DNA of 64,000 nucleotides, from assembly GCA_030386875.1 (NCBI GenBank), contig CM059571.1, forward strand, positions 26,220,355-26,284,354. Reading direction: 5' to 3'. The position numbers and the translations under genes were made by a program. The notes below the pieces were generated by a model, which made no database searches, had not been told where the DNA came from, and saw nothing but the letters and a program-made list of their open reading frames with translations. Source of the DNA: Morinoia aosen. Its lineage: Eukaryota; Arthropoda; Malacostraca; Amphipoda; Talitridae. Of this stretch, positions 35,392 through 45,690 are shown piece after piece; the first letter of the stretch is position 1, and the number at the start of each line of letters is the position of its first letter.

Positions 35392-36346
35392 TAAGTTAAG
35401 TTATGGTGTATTAATGATGAAAATTTTGACTCATTTCTGAAGTTATTCCTTTAATGATGTTTTTTTTTCTTTAAGAGTTTTGTGGTTGACTATTTCATTT
35501 TCATGTTTAATTTTTATCTTCTAATCACTCCCCAGTTTCAAAGTAAGCATACGCTGCAATGGAGATTTGTATAATTATGTTTTTACAATTTTAAAAACTG
35601 AAATAGTATCTGTTTTTCGACATTATATAGTTAATTACTTTTTCTTAAGAAAGTTTTGGAATTGTTGTAAGGTAATCAATATCGGTATTGGGACACATGA
35701 AAAAAATAAAATACAATGTAAACGAGCTGCAGGGAAAATAATAACACAACACTAGCAAAAACTTCACTCACACACATGTTGTAACTGAAAGCAATGCACT
35801 ATTTCTGCTGCAATGATTGTTGCATCATGCGATAGTACAAATTTTCTTAGTTGAAACGTTCTAAATTGCACTAAAAATATAAAATGAAAAGGACATGAAC
35901 GTTTATTAAAATAAGAAAGTGTCAAATACAAAGTAAAAAGTCAGACGAAAATAAAAGACAGTATCGTATTACACACAAAGAAGCTAAAAGTGGCTTTTAT
36001 TCCTAAACATAACGTTTCGAAAACGTCATGCCCCTGCGACGAAAGCGGAACAACTGTTGCCCTTTGTAGCCGACATGTAACATAATGTTGAGCAATAATA
36101 TGCCACCTTTTCTGCATTGTTACTCTGCGTAGTGTAGATGCAGAGAAGAGGAGGCAGTGTGCGCATCTTGCCTACCTTATCTACATGTACAATGGTACAT
36201 CATAATTTTGGGGATTTTGAGCATAGAAATTGAATCAATTATTGCAATTTCGTTGAATTGGTGGATACTTAGTAAAAGAAAAAACGGTTGATGCTTATCT
36301 ATGCTTCTCAGGCTAAGCATTGCCGACTTGGCCTACTCAGAAAACA

Positions 36347-36354
36347 CTTGTCAG
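36347..36354. repeat. 8-bp target-site duplication, left
   Basis: CTTGTCAG lies directly before the CAGGGTTGCGG terminus of copy B and is repeated exactly at 42229-42236. Confidence 0.9.
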
Positions 36355-36361
36355 CAGGGTT

Positions 36362-36532
36362 GCGGAGTCGGAGTCGGGAGTCGGAGTCGCCGGAGTCGCA
36401 TGTTTTAGGGTGGAGTCGGAGTCGGAGTCGCTTCTCTGAAGTGTGGTGGAGTCAGAGTCGGAGTCGCTTTCCCGAATGTGGTGGAGTCGGAGTCGTTCAT
36501 TCAGATTTGGTGGAGTCGAGGTTGGAGTCGCT
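36362..36532. repeat. GGAGTC hexamer array, copy B left end
   Basis: Runs of GGAGTC with interruptions such as GCTTTCCCGAATGTGGT. It begins within the terminal inverted repeat itself, so the terminus seems to have seeded the array. Confidence 0.92.
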
Positions 36533-38161
36533 ATTTTTTTTTGGCTCTTCAATTCTAATTTTTGCTAAAAATTATTTGTATTTGTTTAAAACCGAAAGTA
36601 AACAAAACAGAGTTATACTACTTTGCAGAAAATCTAAAATATACGCAATGTTTTAGTTGATTGTTTTGTTTTAAATTTGAAACAGCGTATTTATACCTAT
36701 CACCGAATACCGTCATGTTATCTAGTCATTGAGGGTTTGCATACCTATATATATGATACATACGAGAAATAAATATAATTGTACCGAAGTAATAATGCAC
36801 ATTTTGCAGTTAGAAAGCAAGAATTGATAATTGAAAGCGTTCAAATTCATTCTGTGTATTTCTGTTTCGTTCATTTCCCATTCAGTTAATACATAGGAAG
36901 TGGAAAATAGTGGTAAATGTGTTGCAAGTTACTTGCAGAACAGCTCAGCTGATGCAATATATTGTACTCACATAAGGAGTGTAACTCTGTACGCTCATAA
37001 TGATGTATTGACTGGTAATGAATAGTCTTTGCAGAAACTTAAAGTTATGTTGTGATCATAAATATTTCTAGTCTTTAGGTTATGATTCATTGCCAATGAG
37101 TGGTCTTTGCCAGAACCTGGAGCTATGGTCTGGTACATAAAGACTTCTAGTTTTCAGGTTCTGTTATCAAATTGATATGGCTTCCTTGTCTTTATGTCAA
37201 GTTAACATGTATTAATAATAAAAATTTCTGATCATTTCTAAAGTTATTCCTTAAATGTGTTTGGTTCTTTCAGAGTTATATTGTATTTCACTATATCATT
37301 ATCATGTTTAATTTTTATCTTCGTTTAACTCCCCAGTTTCTAAGTAAGCATATGCTGAAATGGAGAATTTTATAATTATGTTTATACAATTTTAAAAACT
37401 GAAATAGTATCTGTTTCGTAGCATAATGCAATTAATTACTTCATCTTAAGGAAGATTTGGAAATGTTGTAAGCTAATAAATATCGGCATTGAGACACTTG
37501 AAAAAAATTGATATGCAATGTAAACGAGCTGCAATGAAAATAATAACACACAAATGCAAAAACTTCACTTATAGTCACACACATATAGTAACTGAAAGCA
37601 ATGCACTATCTCAGCTACAATGCTTGTTGCATTTATGCGATAGTACAAATTCTCTTGCTGGAAACGTTTCAAATTGCTCCAAAAAACATGAAATGAGAAG
37701 AGCATGGGCGTTTATTAAAATAAGAAAGTGTCAAATACGAAGTAAAAAGTTAGACGAAAATAAGAGATGGTATCATATTACACTCAAAGAAGCTAAAAGT
37801 AACTTTTATTCGTAAACAAAACGTTCCGAAAACGTCAGGCCCCTGCGACGAAAGCAGAGCAACCTTTGCCTATTATAGCCAAAATGTAACATAGTGTTGA
37901 GAAATAATATGACACCTTTTCTGCATTGTTACCCCGCATAGTGTAGATACAGAGAAGAAAAGGTAGTGTGCCAATCTGGCCTACTTTATTTACATGTCAA
38001 TCATAATTTTGGAGATTTGATGCATCGTCATTGAATTAACTACTATAACTTCACTGAATTAGTTCATACTTAGTAATAAAAAAAATGGTGAGACATATCC
38101 ATGCTTCTCGGTGTAGGCAATGCCTACTTTACCTACTCAGAAAACACCCGTCAGTAATATA

Positions 38162-38780
38162 CAGGGTGTTTCAGAATAAGAGGCAAAAAATTGCACACCA
38201 AGTAGAAGATATCCAAATAAAAACTTTTTCTTCTATGAAATTTTCGGAAGAAAGAGACATTGAGATAATAGCCGTTTGTTGTTTTAGAGGATGAAATTCA
38301 ATGACAAAATTACTCGCAATATTTATTTTGAATTTACGTTGATCGGGCGAAATGTTCTAGTTGCATGACCTCCTAGATCTCCTGACATGACTCCACTCGT
38401 TTTCATATTTTGGGGACACGTGAAGAGCCTTGTTTATGCTACACCCATTGAGTCTGAGGAAGATCTTGTGGTCAGAATAGCTGTGGCTGCAGGTGAGATA
38501 CCTTAATGCTAGACGAGTTTCCTAATATCCGGCAGCCGTTAAGGCTAACATTCGAAAAGTGCATTGATGTAGGTGGAACACATTTTGAACAATTTTTTTA
38601 AATTAAATTCCAAATAAATATTGCGAGTAATTGTGCCATTAAATTTCATCCTTTAAAACAATAAACAGCTAATACCTCACAACCACGATTTTTGGGGAAA
38701 ATTTCATAGATCAAAAAGTGTTCATTTAGTCATTTTCTACTTGATGTGCAATTTTGTACCTCGTGTTCTGAAACACTCAG
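38162..38780 (+). mobile_element. Long-TIR Tc1/mariner-like element (family 2), inside copy B
   Basis: TA flanks both sides (38160-38161, 38781-38782). The left end CAGGGTGTTTCAGAATAAGAGG is mirrored by the right end (CTGAGTGTTTCAGAACACGAGG reversed), and similarity extends about 180 bp inward. Copy A at 42236-42260 shows the approximate empty site. Between the arms lies a short transposase remnant. Confidence 0.88.
38339..38505 (+). pseudogene. DUF4817-type transposase remnant
   Basis: The frame reads IGRNVLVA, a stop where tryptophan is expected, then PPRSPDMTPLVFIFWGHVKS and YATPIESEEDL. The SPD aspartate and the WGHVKS motif are typical of this mariner-like group. The first two catalytic residues are missing. 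Confidence 0.8.
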
Positions 38781-40021
38781 TATATATAATTGTGTACACG
38801 ACCCGTCATAAATGACGGGATTCAATATTGTCTTTCTACAAATCTTCCAGATGTGGATCATAAAGAAATATATCCATTCTAATAGTACCCGCGATTAAAA
38901 TATTCTAGTGCTTGTGCTCTGGTGAAACTCGCATCACAGATACAGTCATTAAGCATCTTTATGAGCGTGAAAGGGAGACAGGCCAGCCAACAAAGACGGA
39001 CAGCCAATTTTATTTCTTCAATGAAATTTCCTGTTGAAAATCTTCCGTATTTCTGATGGCGGCTTTGTGGAAGAAATAGTTTTCTTCAGTTGGCCTCTCT
39101 TAGTTCACAGACAAGAATTTGAAACAGTTGAAATTAGTACTTTCTCAGCTTCGTTTTTTTTTGCAGCTGCATCTTTTCTTTTCGTTTTTTGTGTTTAAAT
39201 TTAAATTTCTATAATTTAGCATGTTTGAGCTTCTAGCAGACTTGCATTAACCTTAAATCGCTGTAATTAACATTAATCGTGACGTTTTGGCGTTCATTCA
39301 TTAAATTATCTTTGAGCTTGCTCTGCTTGGGCAGCATGTCGCCCTTTTAATAAAAGTGGGTCTGGTACCTCAAACTTATTTCTCTTGCGTAAAAAGCAGC
39401 CTCTATCTGCGACTTGAACTCTTCAACCCGGCTCATGCAGCCTCTTGAATAGGTATTTATTATTCAAGTTAATTAATTGTCAATTAATTGTTAAAATCTT
39501 AGTGCTATATGCAACCTTGCAAGAAGATACGATATTCAGCTAGTCGGCGACCAGACATCTTAAAACTCTGTATCTCTCTACTCAGAACGCCTTTAAAATT
39601 TCCTACCAGAGTACCATGCTGATGACCGGCCGCGTCCATTGGTTGTCTTCTATTTTTAGGGAGTTTCATTTTTAAAAACTAACCTTGCGTTAAAGAAGAT
39701 CTTCGGTCTCCGTTTAAAGGAATTTAATACTAAAACTACTACAGAGGATGCTCTTGTGCGTACTGTTGGAATCCTCAAGATACGCCTAACTTGGGTGATG
39801 TTTCTCTTTTTGCGAATCTCGGGAAACGACTTCCTGTTGTCCCTTTGAAGTTCTTCTGTATTTGAAATAATTGTTTGAACAGTTCCCCTTAAGTTTTCAA
39901 TCCTAAAATTCCATTGTAATAACATAGGAGAGATTACGCTCACAAAATACCTAAAACTATTTATTTATTTGTTTAAAGGAGACACTTGTCCTTTCATTGT
40001 TTAAGAACAATCAACACGATA

Positions 40022-40799
40022 CCGGGTGTCCCACAAAAATGTCCCCGACTTTTTAATTGATTATATCGCCGCTTTACATTAACATATTGTAATTGTCTTT
40101 TATTAGCAATGTTGTAAATTTTTTTCCTTTTCGAATAATTTAAATTTTTGAAAATCAGTTGAATCAGCACTTCACAATGATCGATTTACTGAAAGGGGTA
40201 AAAAACTAATTGTTCAAGGGGAAAATTTTAAAAACAACACTGGTGTTCTTCTTCTTTTCTTAATACCCACTGTAAAGAATCATTTCATAATGAAGTATCC
40301 TACATACCATCAAGTTTTTAAGCCCTCTGAGAGGTTTCAAGTTTCAAGTGTTTTCAATAACAGTGTTTCAAGAACTGAGAGAAAATGGTGAAATAATCTG
40401 CAAAACTCTTCGTTCAATGGTGGCCAGAAGTAATACTTGCCATGAGAGAAACGGAGGGTTTGTCGAAGGATACTAAATTGCTTTATTTGTTTAAATGTTA
40501 TTTACGGTCATGATTTGTTACTCTTTTAAATTTTTGTTTGTTCGGCTTTATGGAAAGTACAAAATAAGGAAGAACATCAGTATTGTTTTATAAACATTTC
40601 CTTTGAACAGTTAATTTTTCTGTCCCTTTCAGTAAATATGTCATTGTAAAGTGGTTATTCAACAGATTTTCAAAACCTTAAATTATTCGAAAAGGAAACA
40701 AAATTTACTTCATTGTGAAAAAAGACAATTTAAATATGTTCATTTAAAGCGGAGATATAATTAATTGAAAAATCTGGTGCATTTTTGTGGGACACCCGG
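40022..40799 (+). mobile_element. Long-TIR Tc1/mariner-like element (family 1), inside copy B
   Basis: TA duplication (40020-40021, 40800-40801) surrounds ends CCGGGTGTCCCACAAAAATG and the inverted CCGGGTGTCCCACAAAAATG, which match perfectly over 20 bp. Arms extend about 250 bp. Sequence and layout match 2548-3322. The better arm identity here indicates a younger insertion. Confidence 0.9.
40366..40476 (+). pseudogene. C-terminal transposase remnant (family 1)
   Basis: The frame FQELRENGEIICKTLRSMV then ARSNTCHERNGGFVEGY and a stop equals the remnant at 2867-3003. Only the end of the protein survives, and the arms provide the sole mobility signals. Confidence 0.75.
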
Positions 40800-41614
40800 T
40801 ATAATAAAAAGGCAGGTGTCCGTCAATTTATAAATAAGTATATGTTCTCGTGCGTAATTTCCCCTATGTTATTACAATGGGAATCTGCTTGCTTGGATAG
40901 TATCATGAATAAGATTGAAATATGAAAAATCTGGCATCTGCTCACTTTTATTTATAAGTAAAAAACATTGCGTGAAAATCGAATCTACGGTCAAGAAAAT
41001 TAGACTTATCGCAGTGAAAAGGTATTGCAATTTTTTTAAAAACTTCTTGGCGAACAATAATTTAAATTATAATGCACAGTTGTTGCTTGCTTCGTTGTTG
41101 TGTGCGTCTGTGACGTTTTAAAGATGCTTAATGACCGTAACTGTGATACGAGTTTTACCAGTGCACAAGTACGAGAATACTGTATTTTAATCACGCGTAC
41201 TATTAGGATGGATATATTTGTTTGTCATCTTTATCTTGAGATTTTTTAAAACGATAGCATTGAATTCCGTCATTTTTGACCAATCATGTACACTGGTAAC
41301 TTGATTATCAATATTCTGTAGTCAATTTAAAAGTCGTTCGTTAATAAAGAATATGATGAACATATGCACAGGTTTCAACTCCTGCAACCGTTCACTACTA
41401 AGAATGACCGTCCTGTGTTTATTGATATGTTTCGTGTCACGCTCTGAAGAATCGATAGAAAGAAATTAGCACTGGCGGTCTTGGTTTCACTTCACGATCA
41501 ATTAACACACACATTTTCGCTGTACAAGTGCTCTATAATGTCACTTACAAAACATTAGAGAGATCCAGAGCCGTATATACTCGAGTTCGTATCGTGAATA
41601 CCGAGTTCGGCGGG

Positions 41615-41720
41615 GTGTTGTATATTACAATGTACTGTATTGCATATTACAATATGCTGTATTATATATTAAAATATACTGTATTACTCTATACTGTATT
41701 GCATTTTACAATATACATAC
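41615..41720. repeat. TACTGTAT/ATATTACAAT short tandem repeat
   Basis: Four imperfect units of about 22-27 bp contain TGTACTGTATT and CATATTACAATAT. The period drifts. Confidence 0.6.
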
Positions 41721-41994
41721 ACAAGCTCGCAGTTGCTTTCAGTAATGCTGAATTTCTGTATCTAGGATACTACTCGAATGGCTATAACTACTTCTCTTGC
41801 TGCCCGAAAATACTATGTTCTGAGTGTTTATTACTCTAAGACAAAAATTAAGTTACCTTTGGAATAAGCTTTAGCATGGAAACTCCACAAGCACGAAAAT
41901 TTGTTGAAGAAAGGTATTGAATCCCGTCATTTTTGACGGTCCGTGTACACTAGTTAAGAAATAAAATATTTATCTCATAAATTATGAATAGGTG

Positions 41995-42204
41995 GAGTTG
42001 GAGTCACAAAATTTTGAATAGGCGGAGTCGGTGTCGGAGTCGCCAAATTCTGGAAAAGTGGAGTCGGAGTCGGAGTTGGAGTCACTGAATTCTGAAAAGG
42101 TGGAGTCGGAGTCGGAGTCGGAGTCGCCAAAATCTGGAAAGGTGGAGTCGGAGTCGGAGTCGCCAAATTCTGGAAAGGTGGAGTCGGAGTCGGAGTCGCA
42201 AATT
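41995..42204. repeat. GGAGTC hexamer array, copy B right end
   Basis: Five blocks of about 36-42 bp, each a GTGGAGTCGGAGTCGGAGTC run followed by GCCAAATTCTGGAAAG or a variant. This is a higher-order version of the left-end array and lies 24 bp inside the right terminus. Confidence 0.92.
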
Positions 42205-42228
42205 TATTTCTCCGATTCCGCAACCCTG

Positions 42229-42236
42229 CTTGTCAG
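42229..42236. repeat. 8-bp target-site duplication, right
   Basis: CTTGTCAG follows the CCGCAACCCTG terminus of copy B. The sequence after it, TAATATATACTG, continues copy A. Confidence 0.9.
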
Positions 42237-42270
42237 TAATATATACTGTATATAATAGTGTACACGACCA
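42229..42270. mobile_element. Copy A resumes after copy B
   Basis: GTCAGTAATATATACTGTATATAATAGTGTACACGACC aligns with copy B at 38152-38806 if the nested element 38162-38780 is removed. Copy A is then interrupted again until 44135. Confidence 0.75.
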
Positions 42271-42374
42271 CTGCTAGGGGGTCCCAAGAAACCGAAGTGA
42301 ATCGGACACACTCCAGCACTTGTTGCCCTTGTTTCCAGTCGTGACAAATTAATTACTGGTCGCGCATTTTATTC

Positions 42375-43035
42375 TTAGTTCACTGAGAGCAGCTGAGAGG
42401 AGGAAGTTGGATGTGTTTGAGATGAAGTGTTTGAGGAGCATTTATGGAGTAACTAGAAGAGATAGGATCAGGAATGAGTTGGTTAGGGGGCAGACGGGTG
42501 TTATCAAAAAGTTGAGCAGGCGAGTGGATGAAAGAGTGCTTGGATGATTTGGGCATGTTGAAAGAATGAATGTTGAGCGGCTGGTGAAAAAGATATATAT
42601 GTCGGAAGTGAGTGGTCTTCGAGCGCGAGGTAGACCACGGATGAGTTGGATGGATGGGGTGCGACGTGCTTTGTATGAGAGGGGTCTGACTGTGGACGTG
42701 GCGAGAGGGATGGCTGCGGACAGAAGTGAGTGGGGGCAGTGTATGAGGAGGTAATTTTATTTTTGACGCGTTACTGGAAGCTGCCCGCGTGTGATGGGGT
42801 TGACCTGTCATGTGCGGGGGGAGGGGCTGCACTCAATGAAGCGGTCGGGGTAAACCAGCTGTGGCTGTCGGGCCTGACTGTGGAAGGTGGTTGTGCTGGG
42901 CTGCTGCTGATCCTGGCAGTTCAGGTGCGGCCAGTGCTGCCTCTCTCGCCTCCTAGTGACTAAGTGTGGTGATTGTGGCCTGCTGTCGGCTACCCTCCCA
43001 TAGGGAGGATAAGCCCGGTATATGTATGTATGTAT
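42375..43035 (+). mobile_element. 5'-truncated LINE with TATG tail
   Basis: A 661-bp insertion is flanked by an exact 11-bp duplication GCATTTTATTC (42364-42374 and 43036-43046). It holds the C-terminus of a LINE open frame, a short 3' untranslated region with CTCCCATAGGGAGGATAAGCCC forming a small stem-loop, and a TATG microsatellite tail (43019-43036). All fit target-primed insertion with 5' truncation. Confidence 0.9.
42380..42754 (+). pseudogene. LINE reverse transcriptase ORF, C-terminus
   Basis: The frame reads AERRKLDVFEMKCLRSIYGV, then a TGA stop in place of tryptophan before FGHVERMNVERLVKK, then ARGRPRMSWMDGVRRAL and ends DRSEWGQCMRR. The FGHVERM and RGRPR..W.DGV motifs are the common C-terminal signature of several LINE clades. 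The clade is not determined. Confidence 0.85.
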
Positions 43036-43046
43036 GCATTTTATTC

Positions 43047-43306
43047 AGTTTTCTACTGGGCGTCAGGTTGTGCAGCGGTCACTGGCATAGCGTGCAGCGG
43101 TCAATGTTGTAAGGGCATTAGGTGAGCTCTATTTTACAACAACAAATATTTTTCTTGTTTCTTGAACTTATTTCTTAGCTTACTATTTCTATGCACCTTT
43201 TGCAATGTGCATAGATTCCGCATTCCCTCAACTCCATACTAAATGGTGCCTTGATCCTTCCTCTCTTTAACATCTTTTTCGCAGTAAAGGGAGGTTAAAA
43301 TTTTAT

Positions 43307-43310
<4 letters not shown>
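43047..43310. other. Unassigned insert sequence within copy A
   Basis: Part of the roughly 1.87 kb (42270-44135) present in copy A but absent at the matching point of copy B. Apart from the LINE and the repeats listed, nothing is recognised. Confidence 0.4.

Positions 43311-43356
<46 letters not shown>
43311..43356. repeat. (TAA)n microsatellite
   Basis: About 15 perfect TAA units. Confidence 0.97.
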
Positions 43357-43357
<1 letters not shown>

Positions 43358-43496
43358 CTTCCATAGGATAAACTGAGCTCGCGTATCGTAGATACTTGCG
43401 AATCAGACTTCTGTCACGATTTAGAAATTTTCGTTAGCTTGTCTGTTGCTTTTTCACCGGACTTATTGCGGAAATTTAGCTTTCACTCGTCTTATG

Positions 43497-43672
43497 GTGC
43501 CTTATGGAGTGAATGGAGGTGTGAGTGGTGCCTTATGGAGGTGTGAGTGGTGCCACTCACCTTTCCACAGCACGGCACCCCTCACCTCTCCACAGCAAGG
43601 CACCACTCACCCCTCTACAGCAAGGCGCAGTGCACCACTCACCCCAAATACCTCTCACCTCTCTACAGCAAA
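43497..43672. repeat. 25-bp tandem repeat with inverted leader
   Basis: Units such as CACCACTCACCTTTCCACAG occur about four times with spacers around GCAAGG. They are preceded by two GGAGGTGTGAGTGGTGCC units that are their inverted complement, so the block can fold into a hairpin. Confidence 0.75.
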
Positions 43673-44134
43673 AACACTTTGTTTTCTGCAGGAAATCAGA
43701 AGTCGAGGCATTAGTTACATTACTGATAAAAATTTAGTTGTCTTGAGACGTAATTGTTGATGAGGTAAAATATCTTGCCTTACGATGATTATATTATCAA
43801 TATATTGAAAAGGGAAATTTGATGGAGTTTATATTTATTTCCTTGCAATGGTATTTTATAATAGTTTCAATAAATGTCAAATTTCTGCAGCCATTAGTTG
43901 TCGGTCTATATGCAATAGAAGAAAAAGCCAGAATTTTATAATTTGATGGAAATTCAGGTCGAATCTCACAAGAGCTATAAAAAAACGTTCGTTTTGCGCG
44001 ACCATTAAATATTGCCCAAAGTTAATGAAAATTTGGTGGAATGATTTTCATTTGACAAGGAACCAGAGCAGCGTGTGCTGGATTTGCTATCAGAACTTTG
44101 AATTTTTACCTATATACGCTTTGGACGCCCTAAG
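43673..44134. other. No feature seen
   Basis: AT-rich remainder of the insert in copy A. Confidence 0.4.
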
Positions 44135-44455
44135 ATTCGATATTGTCTTGTACAAAGCTTCCAGAAGTGGATCATAAAGAAGTCTGTTCATCCTAAGAGC
44201 CCACGAGATTAAAATATTCTTATACATGTGCACTGGTGAAACTCGTAACACAGATACGATCATTAAGCATAATTTAAGAGCGTGAAAGGGAGACAGACCA
44301 GCCTACCAAGACGGACCAATTTTATTTGCTTATTACTCAATTAAACATTGTAATCACATAGAAGTTATGTACAGGAAATACCCTGATTTATTTATTTACC
44401 TTTTTGTTTAAGGAGACACTTGGCATTTTATTTTATAAGAATAATCAACACTACA
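44135..44455. mobile_element. hAT-like GGAGTC element, copy A, third part
   Basis: ATTCGATATTGTC through GAGCGTGAAAGGGAGACAGA aligns with 38818-38993 of copy B. AAGGAGACACTTG through ATAATCAACAC aligns with 39976-40017. Copy A lacks the roughly 870 bp found at 39020-39905 in copy B. The alignment stops where another sequence (TAGGGTGTTTATTTGTGCGG) begins. Confidence 0.7.
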
Positions 44456-44456
44456 T

Positions 44457-44915
44457 AGGGTGTTTATTTGTGCGGACAAATTTCAACTATAGGTACTAAA
44501 ACTCAAAATATATCGAATTTCGCGAATGATAAAATGCTAAAATCTCCTTAGTTTTCGAGTTATAAGGACTTAGAGAAACTTCAAAACTCAAAGTGGGATA
44601 CCACGTGCGCGCAAATGTTAGCGCTAGTTTTGTTAGTTCCTACCTAACCACAGCAGATTTTTGTTATTTTTAGAATAAAACCTGCAAGCATTTTACAGTT
44701 GCAAAAAATTTTGCAATTTAAATGTTCGTTAGGAAATTAACACTAAGCCATCAATGATAAACTTCAGTAGTTATTTTATTAAATCAATAAAACGTAGAAA
44801 CATTATTAAATGCTTCATAGCTTGAAACTGCAGATATTTTCCCTAACCGAAAATACTTGAAATTTTTATAATAAAATGTCAAAAATCTGCTTTAGTGCAG
44901 TCAGAACTATCACTA
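44457..44915. other. Possible terminal part of another transposon
   Basis: It starts AGGGTGTTTATTTGTGCGG at nearly the same position where copy B carries its family-1 element, and it has the 'GGGTGT' look of Tc1/mariner-like ends. No matching inverted end or coding was found. Confidence 0.35.
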
Positions 44916-44916
44916 C

Positions 44917-45690
44917 CCCTTTTTCACCTCAAATTAATCCAGTCAAGTTCAATTTAATCCAAGTCAAGTTCAATTTAATCCAAGTCAAGTTCAATTTAAT
45001 GCAAGTCAAGTTCAAATTAATCCAAGTTAAATTGAAATTAATCCAACCCTAAGTTGAATTAAAAATTGACATAATCACGCGTTAATTTGAGCGAGCGTTT
45101 TTTGAGTTAAATATGCATCTATTGGATGTGATGAGCGAGACAATCGATTTTCCTTTCAGCGAGGAATACATAAAATTTCTGCCGGTGTTGCACTCTAAAG
45201 AGACAAGCTGTCGTAAAATGTGCTAAGTATCCACCATCAGGAGGCAGAGTGTGATTCAAATCTATGAATGACGTAAAAGATACAAGTCAATTATACAAAT
45301 TTCGTTTCATGTACTACTCATTGAAATTATTTTAAAATTCTACATTAATGGTAGTTTGCAGCCATTCAAATATTTATATCCGAAAGGTAATTTTACGTTA
45401 CACATAGAAGAAGTGAGAATTTATTTACTCTCAAATGTAGATTTATACGCGTGAAATTTCACTTTATCACACATATGAAGTCACATATACATGCAGCTAC
45501 ATAAGAATACCATTAGACGATATTCAAATTTAATATATAAAAGAAAAATAGCAACGAAGTTCTTCCTTCGCTCGTCAAAACAATTTTCGTAAGAACAAGT
45601 TACAATTTATTTCATCGACATAGATGATATATATGTCTTGGCCTATCCATTTGAAGGGATGGCAACACTTTTATTGCTAATGCAGGAATG
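44917..45690. mobile_element. Foldback-like element, solo arm
   Basis: The outer edge CCTTTTTCACCTCAAATTAATCC is followed by several CAAGTTCAATTTAATCCAAGT units. Sequence shared with 56938-57490 and with the inverse of 57660-58400 follows: the AAGCTGTCGTAAAATGTGCTAAG, CATTCAAATATTTAT and GATGATATATATGTCTTGGCC landmarks. It ends near GGATGGCAACACTT. The opposite arm is missing. Confidence 0.75.

Larger units (their letters stand above)
33189..36354. mobile_element. hAT-like GGAGTC element, copy A, left part
   Basis: Copy A begins CAGGGTTCCAGAGTCGGGAG and passes into a GGAGTC hexamer array. From about 33365 it aligns throughout with copy B (36530-38155) once the 1.19-kb insertion at 34206-35391 is removed. 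Alignment landmarks include CTAATTTTTGCTAAAAATTATTT, the TTTCTAGTCTTTAGGTT tract and the CCTACTCAGAAAACAC edge. At 36354 it is interrupted by copy B and it resumes at 42229. No transposase frame is recognised in it. Its right terminus is not found. Confidence 0.8.
38793..41305. repeat. Large imperfect inverted repeat within copy B
   Basis: Segment 38793-38990 is the inverted counterpart of about 41110-41305 (shared ATATATCCATCCTAATAGTA and CATTAAGCATCTTT landmarks). Segment 39905-39990 is the counterpart of 40805-40890 (shared CCATTGTAATAACATAGG). The left arm has about 870 extra bases (39020-39905), and the TA-flanked element 40022-40799 sits at the centre. The arm end GTGTACACGACCCGTC...GACGGGATTCAAT occurs a third time, inverted, at 41910-41955. 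Confidence 0.75.
36355..42228. mobile_element. hAT-like GGAGTC element, copy B, complete
   Basis: The termini are CAGGGTTGCGGAGTCGGAG at the left and the inverted CAGGGTTGCGGAATCGGAG at the right: 12 identical bases, then one mismatch in the next seven. A perfect 8-bp duplication CTTGTCAG surrounds it. Short CAGGG-type termini with 8-bp duplications are the hallmark of hAT transposons. The length is 5874 bp, or about 4.5 kb without two nested TA-flanked elements. Both ends carry GGAGTC arrays in the same orientation. The middle holds a large imperfect inverted repeat. The frames (longest 108 codons at 37489-37815) match no transposase I know, so it is probably non-autonomous or too decayed to read. 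Confidence 0.85.

Noticed and set aside
36288-36656. 122-codon frame with SRSRES repeats
   Set aside because: An RS-like protein is mimicked by the GGAGTC hexamer array; similar frames occur at 33267-33455 and 42031-42255 for the same reason.
42380-42832. 150-codon minus-strand frame rich in histidine, proline and serine
   Set aside because: It is the antisense of the LINE C-terminal coding region.
43560-43680. Possible CRISPR-like array
   Set aside because: Spacers are not unique, units are imperfect and short, and the context is a eukaryotic tandem repeat.
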